The notes under the pieces were generated by a model that saw only the letters and a list, made by a program, of their open reading frames with translations, was not told where the DNA came from and did no database searches. This document shows positions 43,040 through 51,789 of a DNA stretch of 64,000 nucleotides, in pieces. The first letter of the stretch is position 1; each line of letters opens with the position of its first letter. This stretch comes from Brevibacillus agri (lineage in GTDB: Bacteria; Bacillota; Bacilli; Brevibacillales; Brevibacillaceae): contig NZ_CP026363.1 in NCBI RefSeq assembly GCF_004117055.1, positions 160,001 to 224,000 of the forward strand, in the 5' to 3' direction. A program made the position numbers and the translations under genes.

Positions 43040-43438
43040 TTACAGCGTGTTGGCCGGAATCCGAAACAACACGTACCGCCCCGTCCACATCTCTGACGTG
43101 ATAACGATCTTCTCCGCGCCCCGCACAAAAAAGTACCCCGAGCCTTCCTGCTGAACAAAGCGCCAGCCAGCCGCCGCCACTTCCCGCTTCATCGCTTCTG
43201 CCCCCGCGCCTTGCCCGGAGGGTGCGCCGTACCAGTCGACGCCCTCCACAGTCGCCAGCTTGATGAGCTTGCCGTCGTAGCCGTTCAGGAGCGTCTTGAC
43301 CTCGCTTGCCGAGCTGCCGGAAAAAGGCAGCGCAGGCCCCGCCTGCAAGTAGACGAAGCGAGCCGCCATTGCGAGCAGGCAGAAGACAAGCAACGCTAGC
43401 AGCACGCGCCCCCTCGTTCCTCGCCAAATCGTTGACAC
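43040..43438 (-). CDS. Membrane-anchored protein of unknown function
   Basis: 132 residues with one N-terminal span (VLLALLVFCLLAMAARFVYL) and an extracytoplasmic domain of about 95 residues (SEVKTLLNGYDGKLIKLATV, REVAAAGWRFVQQEGSGYFF). No family recognised. The GTG at 43438 follows AAGGATG at 8 nt. Convergent with marR and transcribed away from the NarL-type regulator. Confidence 0.6.
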   Translation of the reverse strand: MSTIWRGTRGRVLLALLVFCLLAMAARFVYLQAGPALPFSGSSASEVKTLLNGYDGKLIKLATVEGVDWYGAPSGQGAGAEAMKREVAAAGWRFVQQEGSGYFFVRGAEKIVITSEMWTGRYVLFRIPANTL

Positions 43439-43590
43439 TTTTCACACATCCTTCAAAAAAAGGCAACAGAATAGTCAGGTTGAGTCATTCTCAATCGTTG
43501 TCGCCACCTCTACAATTCTTTGCAGAAGGCTGTGCCCCTTCCGCAACAATCCCTATTGATGCAAAAAACGCTCAGAAAGAAGGATCGCCC

Positions 43591-44256
43591 ATGATGCCTT
43601 TTCGGGTTTTGATCGCAGACGATCATCCGCACGCGCGCGAGGCGATTAAAAGCGTGCTCGCGGAGCATCCCATATTCGAACTGGTGGACGAAGCAAGAGA
43701 TGGCCAGCATGCAATCCAGCTTTGCCGCTTGCATCAGCCTGATCTCGTCCTGATGGATATTTCCATGCCGCAGTGCAACGGACTGGAAGCGACCCGAATC
43801 ATCAAAGCGCAATACCCGTTTATCAAAATCGTCATGCTGAGTGTCTCCGACGACATTGTCGACCTGTTTACGGCAATCCAATACGGCGCCCAAGGCTACT
43901 TGCTGAAAAACACCAACCACGAGGACTGGATATCGTATTTGCAGGAGCTGATCTCCGGTGAATCCCGCCACTCGCGCAAGCTTGCCGGAAAAATGCTCTA
44001 TCCTTTCATGGACACGTCCACGAGCGACGAGCCTCCCCCCTCTCTGCTGACCAACCGGGAGCAGGAAATCGCGAAATACGTGGCGCACGGGAAGACGAAC
44101 CTGCAGATCGCCAATGCCTTGTCGATCCGGGAAAATACGGTCAAAAACCACATCCGCAATATTTTGGACAAGCTGCAACTGGAAAACAGGGTACAGCTCG
44201 CCTCCTACGCCGTCCGCCATCGCTTGGCAGAGACAGACAACCAGCCGCTTGTCTAG
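43591..44256 (+). CDS. NarL/FixJ-family response regulator (orphan)
   Basis: 221-residue regulator. The receiver has the acidic pair in LIADDHPHARE, phospho-acceptor in LVLMDISMPQCNG and Lys in GYLLKNTNHED. The C-terminal LuxR helix-turn-helix is LTNREQEIAKYVAHGKTN, SIRENTVKNHIRNILDKL. ATG 43591 follows AGAAGGAT. No kinase gene is adjacent, so its partner is elsewhere. Confidence 0.9.
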   Translation: MMPFRVLIADDHPHAREAIKSVLAEHPIFELVDEARDGQHAIQLCRLHQPDLVLMDISMPQCNGLEATRIIKAQYPFIKIVMLSVSDDIVDLFTAIQYGAQGYLLKNTNHEDWISYLQELISGESRHSRKLAGKMLYPFMDTSTSDEPPPSLLTNREQEIAKYVAHGKTNLQIANALSIRENTVKNHIRNILDKLQLENRVQLASYAVRHRLAETDNQPLV

Positions 44257-44350
44257 CAGTAGAGCTTTTCTTAACAGATGCACAGGTAAAAGCCCGGCTT
44301 GTCACAGCAAAAGACAGCCGGGTTCCACCTCAAATGTAAATCCTTGCCCT

Positions 44351-44382
44351 AAGCCTTCGCCCCTATGTAAAGGCTTTTTTAT
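44351..44382 (+). terminator. Terminator downstream of the NarL-type regulator
   Basis: AAGCCTT pairs with AAGGCTT around a 12-base loop, followed by TTTTTA. A second GC-rich hairpin (AGCCCGGC/GCCGGGTT, 44290-44325) lies between it and the stop. Beyond it, 44383-44611 contains no gene apart from a 14-bp palindrome AGCGGTTAACCGCT at 44558-44571. Confidence 0.65.
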
Positions 44383-44611
44383 ATTGGCCGTAATACGTAG
44401 CACGAGCATTGAATGAGCGAATTCTAGCACACAAAACTTTCTGCTAAAGGACAAAAAAGAGAAGTTTGCATCGCCAAAGTCTGGTAAAACAGAACATGCG
44501 TTTGCTTTTTTCTCCAAAAAACTTGTAGTGGTTGTTGTATTTTTACGTATCCCAGCAAGCGGTTAACCGCTGCAAGAGAAAATATTTACATCAACTAAAG
44601 AACTTAATGGT

Positions 44612-44722
44612 ATGGTTGTAGCTTTGCTTTTGCTCGTTGTGTCGGGGAGTCTATTGGCATTTATAGCCGGAAGTCAGCAATTGCTCTGCAAACATATTAA
44701 AAATGCTAAAAAATCTGGTTGA
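44612..44722 (+). CDS. Possible small membrane peptide
   Basis: 36-residue frame from ATG 44612: a continuous hydrophobic stretch (MVVALLLLVVSGSLLAFIAG) followed by a polar, Lys-rich tail (QQLLCKHIKNAKKSG). This is the layout of single-span toxins of type I systems and of small regulatory membrane peptides. A terminator follows 9 bp after the stop. The ribosome site is weak and I recognise no family, so it may be a relic. Confidence 0.35.
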   Translation: MVVALLLLVVSGSLLAFIAGSQQLLCKHIKNAKKSG

Positions 44723-44730
44723 AACACATA

Positions 44731-44757
44731 GCCTTCGCTAATGCGAGGGCCTTTTTT
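44731..44757 (+). terminator. Terminator after the small membrane peptide
   Basis: GCCTTCGC pairs with GCGAGGGC (one G-T pair) across a TAAT tetraloop, followed by CTTTTTT. Confidence 0.7.
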
Positions 44758-44758
44758 G

Positions 44759-45281
44759 TATGCTTGCGTAAGCAGAAGCGAATTAATGCGAAGGAATAGC
44801 AGAGACGGAGCTTGAGAACCCGAAAATATTTAGGAAAAAATCCCCAGAACTTTTTTGTATGCCAAAACGTCATAACAGGTGAACATAATAAACGTCGTGA
44901 GCCGATAGTGCTCAAACGATTATCAAAGGATGTTTAGCTATCGGTGTTCCATGGGCCAGAAAGGGAACTGTTGGGATAGCGCTCCAATGGAGAGCTTTTG
45001 GGCAAAGCCAACAATAATGGCTTAATGGTAAGCTTTTCAAAATACGCAAATGAAGTGCGTACGCAGTGTTTTGACATATTGAATCCTGCTATCACCGCAA
45101 AAAAATGATACGCAGTAAAGAGCCATATGATGTCTGAAGAGATTGTGACACAATCAAAAAATAAACAGGAGTGTGAAATCACTAGCGTTGCATTAATCTT
45201 TTCATACCATTCAAAATCATCATAACTTTCAGCGTTCAAGTGTTCTCAGGCATAAAAAAATCCTTTACACTGGAAAGGTCA
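44759..45281. other. Gene-free stretch left of the insertion sequence
   Basis: No convincing gene. A 101-codon minus-strand frame (45239-44934) is hydrophobic in the middle but has no ribosome site and mixed composition. Low-GC accessory-type DNA. Confidence 0.4.
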
Positions 45282-46528
45282 GGTAGTTCCTGTCCAAATC
45301 CAACGCAAAGGATAGACCATGGACAAGAATACCCTATTTTCTTCATTTGGTAAATACATTTCACCCATTAATATTGTGAAATTTCAACAACGGATAGACG
45401 AAACGGATCAGGACAAGTACGTGAAAAAGTTAACGACCAAAGCATATCTACTCCTGTTTTTGCATGCTCAACTTCAGCAACGAGAAGGACTCCGAGCCAT
45501 TGCAGATGATGTTTTATCAAAGAAATTCCAGCGAGAGTTAGGACTGTCGTCGATTAGTCCCGCTCAGCTTAGTCGCAAAAACAATCGAGTAGATCCAGCT
45601 TTGCTTGAAGAAATATTTGTTGACCTTGTAGGGCAAATTCAGAGACACTCGGGCAACACGTATTCCCTTCGAAAAGACATGAAAATCATTGATTCTACAA
45701 CGATTGGGCTGTGTTTGCAGAAGTACAAATGGGCAACTTTCCGTAAAACCAAGGCTGGCATCAAACTTCATCTTCGTCTCGTCTTTGCCGACCAGGGGGA
45801 TGTGTATCCTGAAAAAATAACCATCACGGGTGCCAAGTCCAATGACCGCACTCAAATGGAATCGTTGATTGATGAGATCGGTATGATGTACGTCTTTGAT
45901 CGAGGGTATGTGGATTATGAAAAATTTGATGAATACACGGACAAAGGCATCTTTTTCGCTTCTCGTCTAAAAGATAACGCCGAAATCCGTCATCTTTATG
46001 AATTCAAAATCCCCTTGGAAAGCTCCGTTTTATCGGATTCCATGATCCTTCTTGGAACGCCTCAAAAGCGGGTAGATAACGTGCTGCGACTCATTGAAAC
46101 GCTTGATTCGAAGGGAAATCTCATTCGAATCATTACGAATCGGTTCGACCTGGAAGCAGAAGAACTCAGCGACATCTATCGTTGGCGTTGGCAAATTGAG
46201 CTGTTTTTCAAGTGGATAAAGCAGCATGTAAAGATCAAGAACTTCTATGGAACGAGTGAAAATGCGGTACGAAACCAAGTATTACTCGCACTCATTGCCT
46301 ACTGCCTGTTGCTCCTTGTCAAACTGGAACAAAACAGTCAGCACAGCTTGTTGCAGATCAGGAGATGGCTAAAAGTGTTTCTTTGGCAAACGTTCGAACA
46401 ATGGATAGGTAGAATGAATTACCAGTCCAAACGAACATCCAGAGGGCGACAGAAAAGGAATTAGGTATTGGTTGCTGTTATCACGATTGTAATAAATGTA
46501 TAAAACTACCAAATGGACAGTGGCTACC
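45282..46528 (+). mobile_element. IS4-family insertion sequence
   Basis: One transposase gene flanked by imperfect inverted ends: GGTAGTTCCTGTCCAAAT at 45282-45299 and, on the opposite strand, GGTAGCCACTGTCCATTT ending at 46528 (13 of 18 identical). Ends lie 37 bp before the start and 64 bp after the stop, as expected for an IS of about 1.25 kb. No target duplication was recognised, so the exact borders are tentative. Confidence 0.5.
45319..46464 (+). CDS. IS4-family DDE transposase
   Basis: 381-residue transposase, apparently full length. The catalytic acids are visible as Asp in KIIDSTTIGLCL, Asp in MYVFDRGYVDYEKFD and Glu in the YRWRWQIELFFKWIKQH motif (the Y-R-E-K signature of IS4 elements). 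The Arg/Lys-rich end is QSKRTSRGRQKRN. AAAGGATAG precedes the ATG. No frameshift, so the element could be active. Confidence 0.9.
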   Translation: MDKNTLFSSFGKYISPINIVKFQQRIDETDQDKYVKKLTTKAYLLLFLHAQLQQREGLRAIADDVLSKKFQRELGLSSISPAQLSRKNNRVDPALLEEIFVDLVGQIQRHSGNTYSLRKDMKIIDSTTIGLCLQKYKWATFRKTKAGIKLHLRLVFADQGDVYPEKITITGAKSNDRTQMESLIDEIGMMYVFDRGYVDYEKFDEYTDKGIFFASRLKDNAEIRHLYEFKIPLESSVLSDSMILLGTPQKRVDNVLRLIETLDSKGNLIRIITNRFDLEAEELSDIYRWRWQIELFFKWIKQHVKIKNFYGTSENAVRNQVLLALIAYCLLLLVKLEQNSQHSLLQIRRWLKVFLWQTFEQWIGRMNYQSKRTSRGRQKRN

Positions 46529-46690
46529 TTTTGCTTGGTTGCTGCCGTTTTTGGTTGTGTAGCTGAAAATGTCATTCAGAATACTTTGACAAATTACGAA
46601 CGCATTTTTTATGCAACGCTAGTGATATTAAAAATAATTGTGATATCTATTTTATGTAAACATTGGGAATTTTTTAACACCCGCTTGTAA
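46496..46690 (+). CDS. Possible small two-span membrane protein, start overlapping the IS end
   Basis: 64-codon frame with two hydrophobic segments (VATFCLVAAVFGCVA and IFYATLVILKIIVISIL) and a short basic C-terminus. It has no ribosome site, and its first ten codons lie inside the presumed right end of the IS. It could be the tail of a membrane-protein gene cut by the insertion. Weak support. Confidence 0.28.
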   Translation: MYKTTKWTVATFCLVAAVFGCVAENVIQNTLTNYERIFYATLVILKIIVISILCKHWEFFNTRL

Positions 46691-46804
46691 ACTATTAATG
46701 GAGCGACTATTATCTAGAGTATTGGTTCTAGCTTATACTTAGATACTATTAAGAATACCTTAAATATTTACAAACACACCATATTAATTGAAAAGGGGCT
46801 ATTT

Positions 46805-47167
46805 ATGAATAAAACTCTTATTAGATCCTTTATTGTTACTGTCATTTTGATTATTAGTATGATTGGGTTCCTTGTATATCATTATTTTTACTCGATGTCC
46901 AATTTACCCCAAGGCAATCTAATCGAACAATCCGTATCGCCTTCTGGAGATTTTACGTTAAATGCCTATCTTGTAAATGGTGGTGCAACATCTGCGCTTT
47001 GCGTTAGAGGAGAACTGCAAAATAATAAAACAGGAGCCAAAAAAAATATTTACTGGGATTATCGAATCGATAAAGCCGATATTGAATGGATTAATAATGA
47101 AACAGTCTCCATAAACGGTCACGTTTTAAACATCTATGACCAGATATATGATTGGAGAAGAAATTAG
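46805..47167 (+). CDS. DUF5412-like membrane-anchored protein
   Basis: 120 residues: an N-terminal span (FIVTVILIISMIGFLVYHYF) and an extracytoplasmic beta-rich domain with SVSPSGDFTLNAYLVNGGAT, KNIYWDYRIDKADIEWIN and SINGHVLNIY. This fits the DUF5412 group of Bacillus proteins, function unknown. ATG 46805 follows AAAGGGG. Markedly AT-rich compared with the genes to the right, in keeping with the accessory segment around the IS. Confidence 0.65.
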   Translation: MNKTLIRSFIVTVILIISMIGFLVYHYFYSMSNLPQGNLIEQSVSPSGDFTLNAYLVNGGATSALCVRGELQNNKTGAKKNIYWDYRIDKADIEWINNETVSINGHVLNIYDQIYDWRRN

Positions 47168-47188
47168 CTCTTGAGAAAAGTAGATTAA

Positions 47189-47237
47189 AAAAGCCGAGAG
47201 ATCACAGAAACAACTTCCTCCGTCCATCTCTCGGCTT
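47189..47237 (+). terminator. Bidirectional terminator
   Basis: AAGCCGAGAGAT pairs with ATCTCTCGGCTT (12 bp, perfect) over a 23-base loop between convergent genes, with A/T runs outside both arms. Confidence 0.65.
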
Positions 47238-47246
47238 CATTCATTA

Positions 47247-48284
47247 TCACAGCTCGTTATCCATAGGCGGCTTGCGAATCATCGCCACACTCGATTCTCT
47301 GACAATAAGCCTTGGCTCAAATTGTACACGCTCGTACGCTCCTGCCCCGTTTTCGCGAATTCGCTTCAGCAAAAGCTCCGTAGCCAACCGAGCCACTTCC
47401 TCCCCCATGATCGAAACCGAACTGATCTGCGGAGTCGTGATCGTCGTCCAGACGTTGTTGTCGATCCCCACGATCGCGACATCCTCCGGCACGCGAACGC
47501 CCAGCTCCTTGAACCGGTTCACAATCCCGATCGCCACCATGTCGTTGACCGCGTAGATCGCGTCCGGCATGTTTTTCAGGCTGAAAAAATAGTCAGCCGC
47601 CCGCCGCCCTGTTTCAAACGAGAAGTCCTCGCCAAAGTAGACGAGCGAAGGATCGACGTGTGTCAGCGAGCTTTCGTAAGCGATGTAACGTTCCTCGATC
47701 TTGTCCTTTGGCGCGCCTGCGTAGGCGATGCGCGTCCGGCCGATTTTTATCAGGTGCTCCATGACGAGCCGCCCTTCCTGACGGGCCATGCTGACCACAT
47801 CCGCCTTCACATTGTCGTCGAGCTTTTTGCCGTAGTTGATGATCGACACCGGGACGCTCGCTTTGTTGATGAGCGGGACCAACGTTTTCGGATAGGCGAG
47901 CGGCATGATAATCAGCCCGTCTACGTGCAGCTTTTTCACCTCGCGCACAGTTTCCAGCTCTGTGCGGGCATTGCCGGAGGTGTTAATTTGCACGACACGA
48001 TAGCCATGCTGCTTCGCCGCTTGCTCCACCGACCAGGCGATATCGGGAATGATCGCGTTGCGAATATCCGGAACAGCCAGCGCAATCTGATACGTCTGCC
48101 GCACCTTCAGGCTCTGCGCGGAAGTGTTCGGAGTGAAGCCCAGCTCCTCGATTACTTGCAGCACCAGCGCTTTCGTCTTCGGACTGATCCCGCCGCTGTC
48201 GTTAATCGCCCGCGAAACGGTCGCAATCCCCACCCCTGCCTTTTTCGCCACGTCTTCTATCGTCACTTTGTTATGGGTATCCAC
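47247..48284 (-). CDS. LacI-family transcriptional repressor
   Basis: 345-residue regulator. The N-terminal helix-turn-helix and hinge read VTIEDVAKKAGVGIATVSRA and TPNTSAQSLKVRQTY. The rest is a sugar-binding type effector domain (IALAVPDIRNAIIPDIAWSV, YAVNDMVAIGIVNRFKELG, VGIDNNVWTTITTPQISSV). I start at GTG 48284 after AAGGAAAGC; the longer frame has no ribosome site. It is divergent from the dehydrogenase gene, before which a LacI-type operator lies. Confidence 0.9.
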   Translation of the reverse strand: MDTHNKVTIEDVAKKAGVGIATVSRAINDSGGISPKTKALVLQVIEELGFTPNTSAQSLKVRQTYQIALAVPDIRNAIIPDIAWSVEQAAKQHGYRVVQINTSGNARTELETVREVKKLHVDGLIIMPLAYPKTLVPLINKASVPVSIINYGKKLDDNVKADVVSMARQEGRLVMEHLIKIGRTRIAYAGAPKDKIEERYIAYESSLTHVDPSLVYFGEDFSFETGRRAADYFFSLKNMPDAIYAVNDMVAIGIVNRFKELGVRVPEDVAIVGIDNNVWTTITTPQISSVSIMGEEVARLATELLLKRIRENGAGAYERVQFEPRLIVRESSVAMIRKPPMDNEL

Positions 48285-48504
48285 TGCGATGCTTTCCTTT
48301 CCTTCTCGGAATCGTTTTCTGCTTTCTACGAATCTGTTCTCGTTATCTATCGTTATTATAGCACACACGGTCTGCGCGGTAACGAGGTGCCACCGCAGCA
48401 CAACCCAGCCATGTTGGCAAAAAGGCGGCTCCACTGGACAAAAGAAAGAGCCGCTGTCATAACACTTTCGTTACACTTCGCACTTTTTTCACTTGATATT
48501 ACAG

Positions 48505-48553
48505 TTTGACAATATGTCAAAGTTATGACATATTATTTTTCGGAAACGTTTCC
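48505..48553 (+). promoter_or_regulatory. Promoter and LacI-type operator of the dehydrogenase gene
   Basis: TTGACA at 48506-48511 and a 17-base spacer to CATATT (48529-48534). The -35 is inside the palindrome TTTGACAATATGTCAAA (48505-48521). GGAAACGTTTCC at 48542-48553, with the central CG typical of LacI-family and CcpA sites, covers the start point. Confidence 0.68.
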
Positions 48554-48612
48554 TATTTTAATTACTGTTTTCGGCAGATATACAATCCCAATTCCCTGCA
48601 AGGAGCTGACAA

Positions 48613-49668
48613 ATGATGAAAGCGTTACGCTGGCACGGTTTAAAAGACCTCCGTCTGGAGACAATCGCGGAGCCTCAACCCCTCAAAGGACAAGTGAAAA
48701 TCAGAGTGGAATGGTGCGGCATTTGCGGAAGCGACCTGCATGAATACGTGGCAGGCCCGATCTTCATTCCGGAAGGAGCACCGCATCCGCTTACAGGCGA
48801 AAAAGCTCCTATCGTCATGGGTCACGAATTTTCCGGACAAGTCGTAGAGGTCGGAGAAAGCGTAACGAAGATCAAAGTAGGCGATCGCGTGGTCGTCGAG
48901 CCGGTCTTCGCGTGCGGAACTTGCGCTGCGTGCGCGCAAGGCAAATACAACCTGTGCAACAAAATGGGCTTCCTCGGACTTGCTGGCGGTGGCGGCGGCT
49001 TCTCGGAATACGTGGCGTGCGATGAACACATGGTCCACAAAATTCCGGACACCCTCTCCTACGAGCAAGGCGCACTGGTCGAACCATCTGCAGTGGCGCT
49101 CTACGCGGTGCGCTCCAGCCAACTGAAAGCCGGCGACAAAGCAGTCGTATTCGGTGCCGGCCCCATCGGCCTGCTCGTCATCGAAGCGCTGAAAGCAGCA
49201 GGCGCAGCGGAAATTTACGCGGTCGAGCTGTCTCCTGAGCGCAAAAACAAAGCGGCTGAGCTTGGCGCGATCGTCCTCGATCCGAAAGAGTGCGATGTGG
49301 TTCAGGAGATTCACAACCGCACCAACGGCGGCGCGGATATCGCATTTGAAGTAACAGGCGTGCCTCCGGTTCTCACGCAAGCGATCGAATCGACCAAAAT
49401 CGCCGGACAAATCATGATCGTCAGCATCTTCGAACGCGAAGCGCCAATCAAGCCGAACAACATCGTCATGAAAGAACGCTCGATGACAGGCATCATCGGC
49501 TACCGCGACGTGTTCCCGGCCGTCATCAGCCTGATGGAAAAAGGCTTCTTCCCTGCGGACAAGCTCGTCACCCAGCGCATCAAACTCGACGAGATCGTCG
49601 ACCACGGATTCGAAGCGCTGCTGAAAGAGAAAAACCAGGTGAAAATCCTCGTAAGTCCGAAAGCCTAA
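48613..49668 (+). CDS. Zinc-dependent 2,3-butanediol dehydrogenase-like enzyme
   Basis: 351-residue medium-chain dehydrogenase. The catalytic zinc site reads WCGICGSDLHE with GHEFSGQVVEVG; the structural zinc Cys cluster is ACGTCAACAQGKYNLC; the NAD-binding fold shows VFGAGPIGLLVIEALKAAG. The sequence order fits (R,R)-butanediol dehydrogenase/acetoin reductase (BdhA) and also other polyol dehydrogenases. AAGGAG precedes ATG 48613. Likely repressed by the divergent LacI protein. Confidence 0.82.
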   Translation: MMKALRWHGLKDLRLETIAEPQPLKGQVKIRVEWCGICGSDLHEYVAGPIFIPEGAPHPLTGEKAPIVMGHEFSGQVVEVGESVTKIKVGDRVVVEPVFACGTCAACAQGKYNLCNKMGFLGLAGGGGGFSEYVACDEHMVHKIPDTLSYEQGALVEPSAVALYAVRSSQLKAGDKAVVFGAGPIGLLVIEALKAAGAAEIYAVELSPERKNKAAELGAIVLDPKECDVVQEIHNRTNGGADIAFEVTGVPPVLTQAIESTKIAGQIMIVSIFEREAPIKPNNIVMKERSMTGIIGYRDVFPAVISLMEKGFFPADKLVTQRIKLDEIVDHGFEALLKEKNQVKILVSPKA

Positions 49669-49711
49669 TCGAAAACGATTCCACTATCATTTTCGCTTCC
49701 AGGCGAAAAAC

Positions 49712-49756
49712 AGAGCGGAAAAGGCAGGTCCCCCCCTTTGCCTTCCGCTCTTTTTC
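49712..49756 (+). terminator. Bidirectional terminator between dehydrogenase and cntE-like gene
   Basis: AGAGCGGAAAAGGCA pairs with TGCCTTCCGCTCT (one bulge) with T runs on both sides. Confidence 0.72.
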
Positions 49757-49775
49757 CATTTATTCCCGATTTTCT

Positions 49776-50996
49776 CTAGGAAGCTGGCTTCGCGCTCGCC
49801 GTTGCCTCGGCCAATGCCTTGCGCCGCTCGTAGGCAAACAAAATCATCGCCACGCCTAACACTGCGCACAGCATGTACATGAACGAATAAGAAGACAAAT
49901 CCGCCACCGGCCCCATGACGATCCCCCCGAGCGAAACGCCCAAATCAGCCGTCGCAATAAACAAGCCGATCAAAACATTGCGGCTCGCCTGGGGCAGCAC
50001 AAAGGTCAAATACGTCGTCAGCGTCGGATAGAGCAGCGCCTGCGCAATCCCCATCAGCACAGCCCCGACATAAAAAAACAGAAAGCCTCCGGCGGCCGAA
50101 AAGGTCGAAAGGCTGACACTTTGCGCCGCCACGGCCAGTATCAACATGACGCCCATGACAAAAGAGGCGCGCCACTTCCCGTCGGAAGGAATTTTTTTCC
50201 GCAAGACAAACCGCGCCAGGACAACCGTCCCCGCCTGCAGCATGAGGAAAATGCCCGCATGACCGCCTGTAATTTGCAGGGCGTACAACGGGATAAAAGC
50301 AGTAACCGCTCCGAACACAAGAGAAGCGGTCAGCATCAGCACGCTGCATGTAAACAGGTGCGGGTTTTTCACAAACTGGCTGAAGGACGAAAAGCCGACC
50401 GCCTTCTGCTCGACTTTCGCTTCAGCCTTGGCCTGCGCATCCTCTTTGTCGATTTTGGCGGTAAACCCGACTACGCCTGTCAAAACGGCGATCGCCACCA
50501 TCGCAAAAGTGAAGCTGTTCATCTCACCTGGCTGCCAGATGCCGAGAGCGAGCAGCGGCCCGACAATCCCCGGCAAGTACGCGCACAGCGAGTACATGGA
50601 GATCCCTTGGGACCGCTCCTTTTCCGGCAGGGCATCAATAATCCCGAGCTGCAAAGCCATGGAGAAAAAGGCGGTGCACACCCCTTGCAGCATGCGGGCG
50701 ACAAAATACCCTTCCAGTCCGGTAAACGTGTACAAGATCAAGGCTACCCCGTTGAGGACGAGAATCGTACGCAACACCTTGATCGGCCCGCGCTTTTGAA
50801 TGATGTGGCCAGCCCACGGGCGAAGCAGCATCGTCGTAAACAAATACGCGCCCATAATAATCCCGATGGTTGTATTGGAAGCTCCCAGCGAAGAGCCTTG
50901 CAACGGAATGATGACGTTCAGGATCGAGTTGGCGCTAAAATAGAAAAGAGTCAAAAGGTACAACCGCAAAAATGGCCAGGCCAACGCTCCTCTCAC
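49776..50996 (-). CDS. cntE: MFS exporter of the nicotianamine-like metallophore (CntE-like)
   Basis: 406-residue, 12-span major facilitator. It begins MRGALAWPFLRLYLLTLFYF and has the loop RPWAGHIIQKRGPIKVL after span 2. As last gene of the cnt operon, 49 bp after the cntF-like ATPase, it occupies the place of S. aureus cntE, which exports staphylopine; the N-terminus also looks very similar to that protein as I recall it. GTG 50996 is preceded by GGGAGGGAA. TTG 50984 is an alternative start. Confidence 0.8.
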   Translation of the reverse strand: MRGALAWPFLRLYLLTLFYFSANSILNVIIPLQGSSLGASNTTIGIIMGAYLFTTMLLRPWAGHIIQKRGPIKVLRTILVLNGVALILYTFTGLEGYFVARMLQGVCTAFFSMALQLGIIDALPEKERSQGISMYSLCAYLPGIVGPLLALGIWQPGEMNSFTFAMVAIAVLTGVVGFTAKIDKEDAQAKAEAKVEQKAVGFSSFSQFVKNPHLFTCSVLMLTASLVFGAVTAFIPLYALQITGGHAGIFLMLQAGTVVLARFVLRKKIPSDGKWRASFVMGVMLILAVAAQSVSLSTFSAAGGFLFFYVGAVLMGIAQALLYPTLTTYLTFVLPQASRNVLIGLFIATADLGVSLGGIVMGPVADLSSYSFMYMLCAVLGVAMILFAYERRKALAEATASAKPAS

Positions 50997-51045
50997 AACT
51001 TTGTTCCCTCCCTTTTACCGTACATGTATGTCGGTTTTGCTTCCA

Positions 51046-51789
51046 TTAGAGCATGACTGTTTGCAGCAGCTTTTTGGCATAGGCGGACTGCACGTTGCCC
51101 AGTTGCTCGACCGAAACGGTTTCCTCCACCCGCCCGCTGCGGACGATCATCACTCTGTCGCACAAATAGGCGGCCGCCTGCAAATCGTGCGTGATGAAGA
51201 TGTAGCCCATGCGGTAAGTGTTGCGCAAGTCTTTCAGCAGTTCCAGCACCTGCATCTGAACCGATCCGTCCAGCGAGCTGATCGCTTCGTCCAGCACGAT
51301 GCACTTCGGCTCCGTCGCGATCGCTCTGGCGATGCACACCCGCTGGGCCTGCCCGCCCGACAGCTCGTGCGGATGCTTGCTGCGATAAGTGGAATCAAGC
51401 CCGACTTGCGCAAGCAAAAAATCGAGCTTGCTGTCGGCTTCCTTTTTCCCCATCCCCATCATCCTAAGCGGCTCCATCAATGCCGCCTCGACCGTGTAAA
51501 ACGGGTTGATCGAGGACGTGTAGTCTTGAAAAACGGCGCTGATCCTGCCGTTTCTCCCTCTGCGCTTGGTCACGCTTTCTCCCTCGAACAACACGCTGCC
51601 CCGGTCCGGCTGCTCGATTCCGAGCAGCAGCCGCCCCAAGGTAGATTTGCCGCTGCCGCTCTCGCCGATGATTCCTAGGCATTCCCCGTGCCCGCATTCG
51701 AAGCTGATGCCAGCCAGCACCTGCTCTTTCTCCTTGGAAAAAAAGCCGCCTTTTCTATACGCTTTTTCTACACCGTCAACCTTCAGCAA
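51046..51789 (-). CDS. cntF: ABC ATPase of the metal-metallophore importer (CntF-like)
   Basis: 247-residue OppF/NikE-type ATPase. Walker [10 protein letters not shown], signature LSGGQAQRVCIARAI, Walker B CIVLDEAISSLDG and the H-loop FITHDL. It forms the second nucleotide-binding subunit with the CntD-like protein. The gene overlaps cntD by 14 bp. Confidence 0.85.
   Translation of the reverse strand: MLKVDGVEKAYRKGGFFSKEKEQVLAGISFECGHGECLGIIGESGSGKSTLGRLLLGIEQPDRGSVLFEGESVTKRRGRNGRISAVFQDYTSSINPFYTVEAALMEPLRMMGMGKKEADSKLDFLLAQVGLDSTYRSKHPHELSGGQAQRVCIARAIATEPKCIVLDEAISSLDGSVQMQVLELLKDLRNTYRMGYIFITHDLQAAAYLCDRVMIVRSGRVEETVSVEQLGNVQSAYAKKLLQTVML

Noticed and set aside
44934..45239. 101-codon minus-strand frame next to the IS
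   Set aside because: No ribosome site, no recognisable domain, and AT-rich DNA gives such frames by chance.
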